Notes under the pieces: model-generated
What the model saw: only the letters and a program-made list of their open reading frames with translations
Database searches by the model: none
Told to the model about the DNA's origin: nothing
Shown here: piece by piece, positions 13,807 to 20,718 of the stretch
Position numbering within the stretch: position 1 is the stretch's first letter
How the letters are laid out: each line of letters begins with the position of its first letter
Source of the DNA: a virus
Direction: 5' to 3' (one strand)
DNA length: 31,175 nt
Virus record (IMG/VR): IMGVR_UViG_3300034272_001613
Span: 1 to 31,175 of that record
Program-made: the position numbers and the translations under genes

Positions 13807-15770
13807 TAGTTACTACCAAAGTCTTTTTTATAATAGATTGACAGCAATGAATCGTCAACGTAAGATTTATCTCGCATGCCGACTTTAACCGTTCCATCTG
13901 TCTGTTTTGTTCCAGTTCGATACCCGTATGCAAGGCCGACTCTGTCTCGTGCTCTAGAAAAGCTTGCAGATTTAGAAGCAAGTTCATCTGCTGCTGCTCT
14001 CCTTTGATCTGCATCGGCTGAACCGAATGCTGATTTGTAGAGTTCATTGTTCTCGTCACCAAATGTATCTTCTTCGCTTGATGCCTTTACTTTTGTTGAA
14101 CCTAAGCCGACTACGCCAGAGTTAAACATTCTCTCAATCGCAAATTTATCTCTAGGTTTTCCTTGTTTAAGTTGAACCGTAAAAGTTATTCCAGTCGGAA
14201 AATCTTCAGGTCCAATCTCATCATCAAATGTTGCTTTTGTATCAGTCACAAGTAAATCTCCCATTACGAAGATTGGGTTTATTGGATTTCCTACAACAAT
14301 GTGCCATTCTCCAACTGGTCTATCCGATAAAGCTGACTTAATCGATATTAAATTCGGAATAAGTTTTTCAGCCTTTGTTCCTGCATATACTGACGCGGCT
14401 GTTCCTGCAGTATTCAGTAAATCTTTCATACCTTTCTCAGTTGTTGCATTTTGAATCACATTAGAAATTGAGCCCTTTGCTGCAATTCCGGCAGCAAGTA
14501 ATTGATCTCTAATTTCCGCGAGGGCTTGTTTAGCCGTTAATTTACCAGCCGCCCATAACTGCAATTTGCTCGTTAGATTTTGAGTAGTTGTCTGGTCAAA
14601 TTTTAGACCAGGGCGTTGAAAGTATCTTGATAACTGTCCCAAGAACTGAGCATTGTTATAAGTTAATTGTAAAAAGTTTGAAATCAAGTCTAGGGCTGCC
14701 ATTTTTGGACTTAATCCAGAAAACGATCTAAACTGATAGTGAAAGTTTATAGTAAATGGCGCGCCGTATTGGTCTTGAACTCCTCTAGCTCTTCTTTGTG
14801 ATTTGTGAATCACGTTAACTGGACCATAAACTCTATTCCAATATGGACCAGAGTCTTTATTGTATGCGCTTTTCACGTATTCCTGTAATTTCTTATCTGT
14901 CCCAGTTACCTCAGCCATCTTATTAAGATCATTCGTTACAAGTTTAGTTCCAATCGCAACCTTAATCGCTTCTGCAATTCCGGCACCAGCTGTTCCGCCT
15001 AATCCAGATACAATACCGACTAGATCATCGACTGTGACCTCATTACCATCAATATCTTGTTGAGTTACTGACAATTCTTCCCAAGGCATGTTCCATTGAA
15101 AGTTACCAATCTTCGATAATTTATTACCGGTCTCATCTCCAAACCAGGTAACTGCTTGTGCAATTGGAATGAGAGATGCTTTATTTTGACTAGTTAAACT
15201 ATCGTCTACTGGGAATGGATAACGTCTTAGTGTAATAAGCCTATTGTTTGGAATTTTTCCATAATATTTACAAAAACCGAAATCAGTCCAAGCATAAGGT
15301 TGGAATCCAAGTTTAGTTAATGGAGAAGCCTTAGCTCCCCAATCAATAATCGTTTGAGCAGTTGGGTTAACTATTTGAGCAAATGCATTATTGTATGCGC
15401 TACCTAATAAATTATTTCTACCCTGTGCAGCGCGGTCTTCTCTAAATCTCTGAGCTGCTGCGTTACTTGACGGATTTGATCTAAGTAGGCTTTCTTGATC
15501 GCTTAATGAATTGTTGGCTGCATCTAAATTTGCTCTAGATGTTGCTCTAAATGTATAACCTGCAAAGTGAGCAGACGGTTCATATTTGTCCAATATATTT
15601 GAACTATATGAAAACGTCGTAAAATGGTTGAATAGAGAGTCGACTCCTTGATTAAGGTTATCGTAATCGACCAGATCTCTCATCTTAAGCCAATCCTGTC
15701 CGCCATTTTGCATATAGCTAACTGAAGAAAAGAATTGTTCTGTTGTTAATTTAGTTCCAGAAATTGCCAT
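13806..15770 (-). CDS. Large tail/baseplate structural protein
   Basis: This 654-residue protein is the first gene of the baseplate transcription unit. The middle contains VYGPVNVIHKSQRRARGVQD and a beta-helical stretch FTINFHYQFRSFSGLSPKMA. The C-terminal part (~485-560) reads EWHIVVGNPINPIFVMGDLL and FDDEIGPEDFPTGITFTVQL. This resembles the tube-like domain found in T4-type baseplate proteins that cap or initiate the tail tube. An Ala/Gln/Arg-rich low-complexity region lies at ~85-120. A late promoter sits exactly 21 bases upstream. The exact T4 equivalent is not clear. A gp48/gp54-type role is my best guess. Confidence 0.6.
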   Translation of the reverse strand: MAISGTKLTTEQFFSSVSYMQNGGQDWLKMRDLVDYDNLNQGVDSLFNHFTTFSYSSNILDKYEPSAHFAGYTFRATSRANLDAANNSLSDQESLLRSNPSSNAAAQRFREDRAAQGRNNLLGSAYNNAFAQIVNPTAQTIIDWGAKASPLTKLGFQPYAWTDFGFCKYYGKIPNNRLITLRRYPFPVDDSLTSQNKASLIPIAQAVTWFGDETGNKLSKIGNFQWNMPWEELSVTQQDIDGNEVTVDDLVGIVSGLGGTAGAGIAEAIKVAIGTKLVTNDLNKMAEVTGTDKKLQEYVKSAYNKDSGPYWNRVYGPVNVIHKSQRRARGVQDQYGAPFTINFHYQFRSFSGLSPKMAALDLISNFLQLTYNNAQFLGQLSRYFQRPGLKFDQTTTQNLTSKLQLWAAGKLTAKQALAEIRDQLLAAGIAAKGSISNVIQNATTEKGMKDLLNTAGTAASVYAGTKAEKLIPNLISIKSALSDRPVGEWHIVVGNPINPIFVMGDLLVTDTKATFDDEIGPEDFPTGITFTVQLKQGKPRDKFAIERMFNSGVVGLGSTKVKASSEEDTFGDENNELYKSAFGSADADQRRAAADELASKSASFSRARDRVGLAYGYRTGTKQTDGTVKVGMRDKSYVDDSLLSIYYKKDFGSN

Positions 15771-15791
15771 TTAACAGCTCGTTTGTTTTTA

Positions 15792-15799
15792 TTATTTAT
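15792..15799 (-). promoter_or_regulatory. Late promoter of the baseplate operon
   Basis: The minus strand reads TCGATAAATAATAAAAAC, 21 bases before the ATG at 15770. It directly follows the terminator at 15810-15833. Confidence 0.7.
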
Positions 15800-15809
15800 C
15801 GAACTTGAC

Positions 15810-15833
15810 AAAAAAGGGAGGTGAGAACCTCCC
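15810..15833 (-). terminator. Rho-independent terminator after the DUF5824-like gene
   Basis: The stem GGGAGGT (15816-15822) pairs with ACCTCCC (15827-15833) around a tetraloop. On the minus strand it is followed by six T residues. It separates the head-accessory unit from the baseplate unit. Confidence 0.9.
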
Positions 15834-15851
15834 TACTAAGTATCGTTTGAC

Positions 15852-17042
15852 TTATTCGCCTAATTGAAAGTCATAGACAAATTTCTTAGGATCTAAATCT
15901 CCTGGGACGTCTATTTCTAGATTGTATGGAATTATTGGCATCGAGCCGACACTGACCCTAGCTCTAGGTTCAGTATCCGATATTTCAAGTTCCCATTCAA
16001 AAGCTCGATCGTCTTCCACTGTGTCCCAAACGATGAAGTTTAGAATCAGATCAACTCTTTTTAGTGAAGCGTCTATACTGTCGATCCCAGTTGAACCATA
16101 GTCAACGTCGATCGCATAGTATACTCTAACCAAACCAGCTTCGATTTCTTCTAGTTCAAATCTGCTCTTGTTTTCAATTCCATAATTGACCAATTGTGCC
16201 TCTTCTTCTTGATTCCAATCTGGGAATCTGCGTTTGATCTCTTTAACTAACTCTGCCGGCATTGGCATCGAAGATTTGTAATTCAAAGAATAATCTCTTC
16301 GTTCAAGATCTGCTGAAAATAGACCAGTTTGAGGATCATATTTTTCGTTAACTGCTCTAACTTTCTTTGCGAGGTCCTTGTCAGCTTTTCCCCATGTGCC
16401 TTTTCCTTTGGTAGCAAAAGAATTTACTCTTGCCATTGCCCATTGATGTTGGCTTACTCCAGGTCTGTGGCCTGTTCTCCAGGCAGCAAGTCCGCGATTG
16501 TAGACTTTCTTAAGGATTCCCTTTGCGATTCCAGTCTTCTCAGACTTGTTTGAAAGAGCTTTATCTACTTCGCCCTCATTGATTGCAGCCGATTCACCAA
16601 ACATCTCTTTGAATTTCTTAGTATGGCTACTCATCTTTGTTTTGTATGGCTTTCCCGATTTATCATAGTCCGCTTTCCATCCACCATTTGGATGAGACGT
16701 GTACGCTGAAGCATCATCTTCGTCCTTGTGTGCATGCTTCTTGATCTCGTCCTTCATTGCCTTAGCATTCTTCGTAAGGTATTTTGGATTAATCTTTTCA
16801 GCAACATTTGCAGGCTGGAGGTCTGTTTCCATGAGTCCAGATAGAGTAACAATGCGTCTACCGTTTTGATCAGCGACCGGTTTATCAAGTTCAACTTCAT
16901 AGAAATTAATTCCAGGCAGATGAGATTGGCTGTATCGTTCAACTACTGTTGCGATTAGGCCATCTGCTGCTTGGAAGATCTCATTCTCCAGTCTTTCTGC
17001 TGAAAAAGTTAAGATTACCTTGTCATCTATTGTGTAATTCAT
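15852..17042 (-). CDS. Head-associated protein with DUF5824-like domain
   Basis: This 396-residue protein has an N-terminal beta-rich domain (~1-75). Then comes a Lys/Asp-rich linker holding AAINEGE (a good (I/L)-x-E/G protease site). The domain GILKKVYNRGLAAWRTGHRP and SQHQWAMARVNSF (~175-225) recalls the phage and giant-virus domain called DUF5824. A C-terminal beta domain (~245-396) is acidic and carries SMPMPAELVKEIKRRFPDW. Function unknown. It overlaps the 82-residue gene by ATGA and ends at a strong terminator. The possible protease site in the linker would cut off the N-terminal domain during prohead maturation. The DUF name is from memory. Confidence 0.65.
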   Translation of the reverse strand: MNYTIDDKVILTFSAERLENEIFQAADGLIATVVERYSQSHLPGINFYEVELDKPVADQNGRRIVTLSGLMETDLQPANVAEKINPKYLTKNAKAMKDEIKKHAHKDEDDASAYTSHPNGGWKADYDKSGKPYKTKMSSHTKKFKEMFGESAAINEGEVDKALSNKSEKTGIAKGILKKVYNRGLAAWRTGHRPGVSQHQWAMARVNSFATKGKGTWGKADKDLAKKVRAVNEKYDPQTGLFSADLERRDYSLNYKSSMPMPAELVKEIKRRFPDWNQEEEAQLVNYGIENKSRFELEEIEAGLVRVYYAIDVDYGSTGIDSIDASLKRVDLILNFIVWDTVEDDRAFEWELEISDTEPRARVSVGSMPIIPYNLEIDVPGDLDPKKFVYDFQLGE

Positions 17043-17287
17043 TTCTTTTTAGCTTTTTTCTTTTTCTTCTTAGGCTCTTCCTCAGGTTCTAACTGATCAC
17101 GAAACTTTTTGATCTTTAGTCGAGCTTCAATTGCCTCGGCTCTAGCGTCTCTACGTTTCTTTAAAAATTTGTCAGTCTTTGTTACCTTTCCGTCATTATC
17201 GATGTCCTCATCTTCTTGTCCAACTGGATCAAGTTTAGCTTTCTTTGCCTCATTAAGGATATATTGATCAAATTTATAGAGCTTCAT
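17039..17287 (-). CDS. Small basic protein with capsid-targeting-like N-terminus and EF-hand-like loop
   Basis: This 82-residue protein begins MKLYKFDQYILNEAKKAK. The layout Met-Lys, aromatic, F-x-x-(Y/F)-I-x-x-E-Ala, with LNE/A as a protease site, parallels T4 MKTYQEFIAE/A. Residues 26-40 (DEDIDNDGKVTKTDKF) resemble a calcium-binding EF-hand loop. A Lys/Arg-rich helix follows, then a nearly pure Lys/Ala tail (KKKKKKAKKK). The sequence suggests a packaged, DNA-binding internal head protein whose targeting peptide is removed. It starts one base after the cupin-like gene and overlaps the next start by ATGA. Confidence 0.75.
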   Translation of the reverse strand: MKLYKFDQYILNEAKKAKLDPVGQEDEDIDNDGKVTKTDKFLKKRRDARAEAIEARLKIKKFRDQLEPEEEPKKKKKKAKKK

Positions 17288-17288
17288 C

Positions 17289-17564
17289 TTACTCAGGTTT
17301 TTTATAGATTTTTACTTTCAGACTACCAGTTCCTTTAATGAGTCTGTGCCACTCATTTTTTGGAATTCTGATGTCTTCATTAATATTTATAGGAAGAGAG
17401 TTGTCTAGTTGGAACTTCCAATCAGTTTCATGTAGAGCAACTATCTGACGATCTTCATTGTCTCGATGCCACATAAGTTCTCTTGGATCAACGGCTTCTG
17501 TGAATTCACGAATAGTGTATTCAGCTGTCACTTCGTGATCAATGTAAGGCTCAACTATCTCCAT
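17289..17564 (-). CDS. Small cupin-like protein
   Basis: I place the start at the ATG at 17564 (91 residues), which shares one base with the preceding stop (TAATG), rather than at a TTG two codons upstream inside the previous gene. The region MWHRDNEDRQIVALHETDWK, then FQLDNSLP and IPKNEWHRLIKGTGSLKVKI has the His-x-(3-5)-Glu and later His pattern of a single-domain cupin. Similar short proteins occur in other T4-like phages. The metal ligands would be the His of WHRD and the His of EWHR. The enzymatic role is unknown and a folding or regulatory role is equally possible. A TATAAATA sequence (17386-17393) lies inside the gene. Confidence 0.65.
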   Translation of the reverse strand: MEIVEPYIDHEVTAEYTIREFTEAVDPRELMWHRDNEDRQIVALHETDWKFQLDNSLPININEDIRIPKNEWHRLIKGTGSLKVKIYKKPE

Positions 17565-18154
17565 TACCAAAATCCAGGATAAGTTTTACCTCCCCATAGA
17601 TGTGCATATCGATTAATTCTGCATGCCCAGTAACCAGCTTTAGTCTTATCATTCTTGAGATGACATCTGTGTCTAGCCGCAAATGACTTTCTAGCTTTAG
17701 GATCGCTCACTTTAGCAGTAAGACCTCCATGCACATCTCCGAATGCAAGTTTGATTACCCTCTTTGTTTTGGGATTCATGACATAGACGTGATATTTCTT
17801 CTCTCCGCCTCGTCTTGGTACATTCAGTTCAACATCTCTGCCTTTGTATTCAGCTTCATTGATCTCAAGGTCTTCTAGTGGAAGATCTAGTGCAACGATT
17901 TGACCCTCATAGACGCCGACTCTTCCCAAGTCGGAAGTTTCAAACAGCTCTTCTGTGACTTTGTCTACTTGGATCCAACCATTAAACCATAATTCTCTAG
18001 CTTCGGTCAACAAATTGACATGGGCCTCACTGCCTGGTCTGTATACAGACTCAGCAACACAGAAGTCATTATCCAGATGATACTGGAGTCCTTCTGAGAT
18101 CATAAAATCTTGATTATGATTAGACCAATTCTCAAATAGTTGAACGTACCTCAA
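17564..18154 (-). CDS. Conserved phage head-associated protein with Cys/His/Trp C-terminal domain
   Basis: This 196-residue protein has a TTG start (MRYVQLFENW) that puts a capsid-targeting-like segment at the very N-terminus. Residues ~97-196 form a domain known to me from many T4-like marine phages: EINEAEYKGRDVELNVPRRG, KKYHVYVMNPKTKRVIKLAF, ARKSFAARHRCHLKND and GYWACRINRYAHLWGG. The INE/A just before this domain is a possible prohead-protease site. The conserved Cys, His and Trp may bind metal. No biochemical function is established as far as I know. The gene sits in a run of coupled small head genes. Confidence 0.65.
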   Translation of the reverse strand: MRYVQLFENWSNHNQDFMISEGLQYHLDNDFCVAESVYRPGSEAHVNLLTEARELWFNGWIQVDKVTEELFETSDLGRVGVYEGQIVALDLPLEDLEINEAEYKGRDVELNVPRRGGEKKYHVYVMNPKTKRVIKLAFGDVHGGLTAKVSDPKARKSFAARHRCHLKNDKTKAGYWACRINRYAHLWGGKTYPGFW

Positions 18155-18170
18155 GTGATCTGTAATGATT

Positions 18171-18539
18171 TTAGATTCCTTGCTCTCTTCTAAGCATCAT
18201 TTCGTCATGCTCCATTTGATCCTTAGACATTTGGTCAAGTTCCTCTTCTGAGTATTTACCTTGTTTGCTAGGCTCATCCATTTCGCCTTTGATAAAATTG
18301 AATACTTCTTCAATATCGTCTTTTGACGTAGCGATATGATCTACTGCCCAGCTGTGTCCATTTTGTAGAAGTTTATCTACTTCAATTGGATCCATTGTCA
18401 ATAGCATTTCGCATTGTCTTTTGATTTGCTCTAGATTACCAAAGAACATGTAGTTCTCTGCTTCATGTTGAGCCTCATGATCAATATTCATATTGTCGTT
18501 TTCATTAACGAATTGATCAAATCTTTTAAGTAGTGCCAT
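18171..18539 (-). CDS. Small acidic protein with capsid-targeting-like N-terminus
   Basis: This 122-residue protein begins MALLKRFDQFVNENDN, another F-x-x-F-(V/I)-x-E start. The rest is helical, Met/Glu/Asp-rich, with the conserved-looking stretch NGHSWAVDHIATSKDDIEEV (residues ~60-79) that I recognise from small proteins of other large phages, without known function. The ATG overlaps the previous stop by one base. A packaged head protein is plausible from the N-terminus. It could also be a host-takeover protein. Confidence 0.7.
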   Translation of the reverse strand: MALLKRFDQFVNENDNMNIDHEAQHEAENYMFFGNLEQIKRQCEMLLTMDPIEVDKLLQNGHSWAVDHIATSKDDIEEVFNFIKGEMDEPSKQGKYSEEELDQMSKDQMEHDEMMLRREQGI

Positions 18540-20029
18540 TATTGTTGATTTTTATTTTTCCAAAATTCTGCGAATTCCATGATTCGCTTTTTCTTTTTCT
18601 TTGGATTGAAGTTATCTCCTGATCCAAGAGAAGTTTGAGTAGGTGGCGTAATTGGACCCATTGAACCAATTGATCCGGGTACCTGAAATGCTACACCGGG
18701 ACCAGCTTCCTCATTAGCTTTCGCTTTCGCGGCATATTTGTCCAAGTATTCAGTAGTCGGCATCATTAATCTAGATATTGCATCAGCTTTCATTTCGCCT
18801 TCTCTGCCTTTGACCGCTTTACCAATAGTCTTTGCTAACTTGTTTAGACCTATTGAATAGATTGTTGAGAATCCTTTACCTATCTCTTCAGCTGCTCTAT
18901 AGCCAGCCGTTTGATTAGTCGGAGTAAAGATTGTATTGAGTAGGTCAGATGCTTTTTTACGAGCTCTACCTAAAAACGATGCATCTGCAATTTGTTTACC
19001 AGACACAGGTAACATAACAGTTTGAAATAATGGAAGTTTGATATTGAAATCATAGTGAATTCCCTTGTTCATATCGATCTTAATCGACTTGTCTTGGGCC
19101 TTTTTAAGAAGAGTCTCTTCGATTTGAGTTACCCATGACGTCAAATATGCTTTTGAATCTTCATCCAAATTTTCGTTTTGACCAATTCTAACCATTTTTA
19201 ATAAACGAGCAGTTTCCTTGATTTCCGCTTCAGTTGAATAGAGCTGTTCGTATTCTAAAATATCTTGAACGATCTTTGTGAAGTGAATGTTTGCTTTACG
19301 GCCAGACTTTATCTCTTCGAGCTTATCTTGACCAATTTCTTTAGCAACCTCATCTTCAATCTTTTTAGATGCGTCAGTTACTCCAACTTTAACTTCTTCT
19401 GGATACTCTTCAGTAATTTCCTCAAGAATTTGAACGTCTTCAATTACGGCAGCTGCTGCGTTAATCTTTTCAGCTTCGTCATCCGATTTTTTAATAACGA
19501 CTAATTTATTCTTAACTTCCTCCGATTTTACTAGGATCGGAGAATAGTAATATGCAAATATGTCTTCTCTAATCGAACTAAGTTTTGAAATCACAGGTGC
19601 AGATTTCTCGCTCTTTGCTCTAGAGTAGATCAAATTAAGAGTATCAATTCTATCCGAGATCTTAGCAATATCTAAATTGAGAGATTTGATGTAGTCTGGA
19701 TTTTGAACCATCGACTTTAGCGCCTCAGCTAGTTTAGTTTTAGCGATCCCGATTCTGATTTTACAATATTCCAAGTAATCGTTCATTGTAGAAATTACTT
19801 GATCTGCTGTAAACGCATTGATAAAGTTCTCGTTATTCAAATAACGTTGAACATCACCATCAATCAAATCATCGATCCACTTGTCGATCTTGTCGTATTT
19901 GTCCTGTTTTTGACTAGTGCTGTCGCCGTCACCGCCTGAGACCTGAGCAAGATCATTGCCTACGCGAATGATATCCGCTTCTAGTAGAAGGTCCTCGTAT
20001 TTTGCAAGTCTTGTTACTTTTAATCTCAT
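18539..20029 (-). CDS. Helical 496-residue protein carrying a capsid N-arm-like segment
   Basis: The N-terminus RLAKYEDLLLEADI again resembles a targeting/cleavage segment (LLE/A). Residues ~40-310 are mostly charged helix with Glu/Lys/Ile pattern. Residues 320-435 include GIHYDFNIKLPLFQ and an amphipathic Gly/Lys region. Residues 444-474 copy the start of the mature capsid protein: P-G-x-x-F-Q-x-P-G-S-I-x-S-M-G-x-I-x-x-P-T, and then GSGDNF against GSGDKF. After this come five Lys and a second targeting-like tail IMEFAEFWKN. I know no homologue. A prohead core or capsid-lining role is inferred from the shared arm. Overlaps couple it to both neighbours. Confidence 0.75.
   Translation of the reverse strand: MRLKVTRLAKYEDLLLEADIIRVGNDLAQVSGGDGDSTSQKQDKYDKIDKWIDDLIDGDVQRYLNNENFINAFTADQVISTMNDYLEYCKIRIGIAKTKLAEALKSMVQNPDYIKSLNLDIAKISDRIDTLNLIYSRAKSEKSAPVISKLSSIREDIFAYYYSPILVKSEEVKNKLVVIKKSDDEAEKINAAAAVIEDVQILEEITEEYPEEVKVGVTDASKKIEDEVAKEIGQDKLEEIKSGRKANIHFTKIVQDILEYEQLYSTEAEIKETARLLKMVRIGQNENLDEDSKAYLTSWVTQIEETLLKKAQDKSIKIDMNKGIHYDFNIKLPLFQTVMLPVSGKQIADASFLGRARKKASDLLNTIFTPTNQTAGYRAAEEIGKGFSTIYSIGLNKLAKTIGKAVKGREGEMKADAISRLMMPTTEYLDKYAAKAKANEEAGPGVAFQVPGSIGSMGPITPPTQTSLGSGDNFNPKKKKKRIMEFAEFWKNKNQQ
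18608..18700 (-). other. Capsid N-arm-like segment (PGSIxSMG module)
   Basis: This encodes residues 444-474. Fourteen of 21 positions (444-464) are identical, without gaps, to residues 58-78 of the major capsid protein, and GSGD-x-F follows in both. Confidence 0.8.
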
Positions 20030-20439
20030 CGTTGGTTAAGCAAATATGTTAATTTGTTTCTAAGCATTTTGATGTTGTCCATCTCGTTAAAGAGTTCTGA
20101 ATCTTCTTCCTTATCGAATACTTGACAGAAGATGCTGTAGCACTCGTCAACCATTTCACAAAAATCCATGTGGTTTCCGCTATAATCAGTAAGTCCGATT
20201 TGTGCGTCTCCGAATTGGAAACATTCAACTCCATATTTACCAAGGATTCCTTCAACGATTGCATCAGCAAGCGGTAAGAATGCATCATAAAACATTCCAA
20301 ATTGAACGTGTTCAGCTTCCATTTTAGTTTGCCAGTGATTAATGTGTGCCTGGTCTCTTACTTGAAGGAGTGCCAAAATAAAATGAGTCGCTTCGTATTG
20401 ATTTTCTTGAGATCCGATCTCGAAATTTTCTAAGTTCAT
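20026..20439 (-). CDS. Ferritin/Dps-like helical protein (DUF5856-type)
   Basis: This 137-residue protein is predicted all-helical. The first helices read ATHFILALLQVRDQAHINHW, QTKMEAEHVQFGMFYDAFLP and LADAIVEGILGKYGV. The spacing of H-x-x-HW-x-T, then EH, and later D-x-x-VE-x-x-x-G resembles Dps-like four-helix bundles and a small family seen in T4-like phages, called DUF5856 as I recall. Whether the acidic and His residues form an iron site cannot be told. ATGA overlaps link it to both the small gene before and the 496-residue gene after. DNA protection in the head is a speculative role. Confidence 0.6.
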   Translation of the reverse strand: MNLENFEIGSQENQYEATHFILALLQVRDQAHINHWQTKMEAEHVQFGMFYDAFLPLADAIVEGILGKYGVECFQFGDAQIGLTDYSGNHMDFCEMVDECYSIFCQVFDKEEDSELFNEMDNIKMLRNKLTYLLNQR

Positions 20440-20615
20440 TTTTTAGTTTTTTGTTTTTTTGCCCAGTCGCTAAAGGGTATCACCCAAAAGTTTCGTTCGA
20501 CGCTCTTTTTCATGAAGTCGTGAACAGGGCTTCCAGTCGGATGCTGAAGTATAGCATTCTTAAGAGGCTCCTTGCCTTTTCTGTACTGGTCTAAGTTTTT
20601 GTGAGAATCTTCCAT
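20436..20615 (-). CDS. Small basic hypothetical protein, first gene of the head-accessory operon
   Basis: This 59-residue protein starts with ATG at 20615 (MEDSHKNLDQYRKGKEPLKN) and ends KKQKTKK. Its TGA overlaps the ATG of the Dps-like gene (ATGA). A late-promoter motif lies 7 bases before the ATG. It is rich in Lys, with a Phe/Trp segment RNFWVIPFSDWAKK near the C-terminus, and no known domain. The promoter, the overlap and the lack of another gene in the interval make it a credible gene despite its size. Confidence 0.75.
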   Translation of the reverse strand: MEDSHKNLDQYRKGKEPLKNAILQHPTGSPVHDFMKKSVERNFWVIPFSDWAKKQKTKK

Positions 20616-20622
20616 TTCAGGT

Positions 20623-20630
20623 TTATTTAT
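20623..20630 (-). promoter_or_regulatory. Late promoter of the head-accessory operon
   Basis: The minus strand reads CGAATAAATAAACC, 7 bases upstream of the ATG at 20615. With T4-like geometry, transcription would start only 2-3 bases before the start codon. Confidence 0.6.
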
Positions 20631-20689
20631 TCGTTGTGTTAACTGAATCTTTCAACAGACTTCTGTGAAACTAGTTGACTGATAGACTG

Positions 20690-20695
20690 TATAAT
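20690..20695 (+). promoter_or_regulatory. Possible sigma70-like -10 box for the phosphoesterase gene
   Basis: TATAAT lies 23 bases before the GTG start at 20719. No good -35 box stands at 16-18 bases. A TTGACT 9 bases upstream is too close to serve as one. Confidence 0.35.
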
Positions 20696-20718
20696 CTTAG
20701 AAAAATCACAATAAAGAG

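Noticed and set aside
17386-17393. TATAAATA inside the cupin-like gene as a late promoter
   Set aside because: It is a perfect T4-type box, but in a coding region about 100 bases from the next start and without the R-ATAAATAA form used elsewhere. Not strong enough for a separate call.
20675-20695. Sigma70 promoter TTGACT ... TATAAT
   Set aside because: The spacer is only 9 bases, so the two boxes cannot work together. Only the -10-like element is kept, at low confidence.
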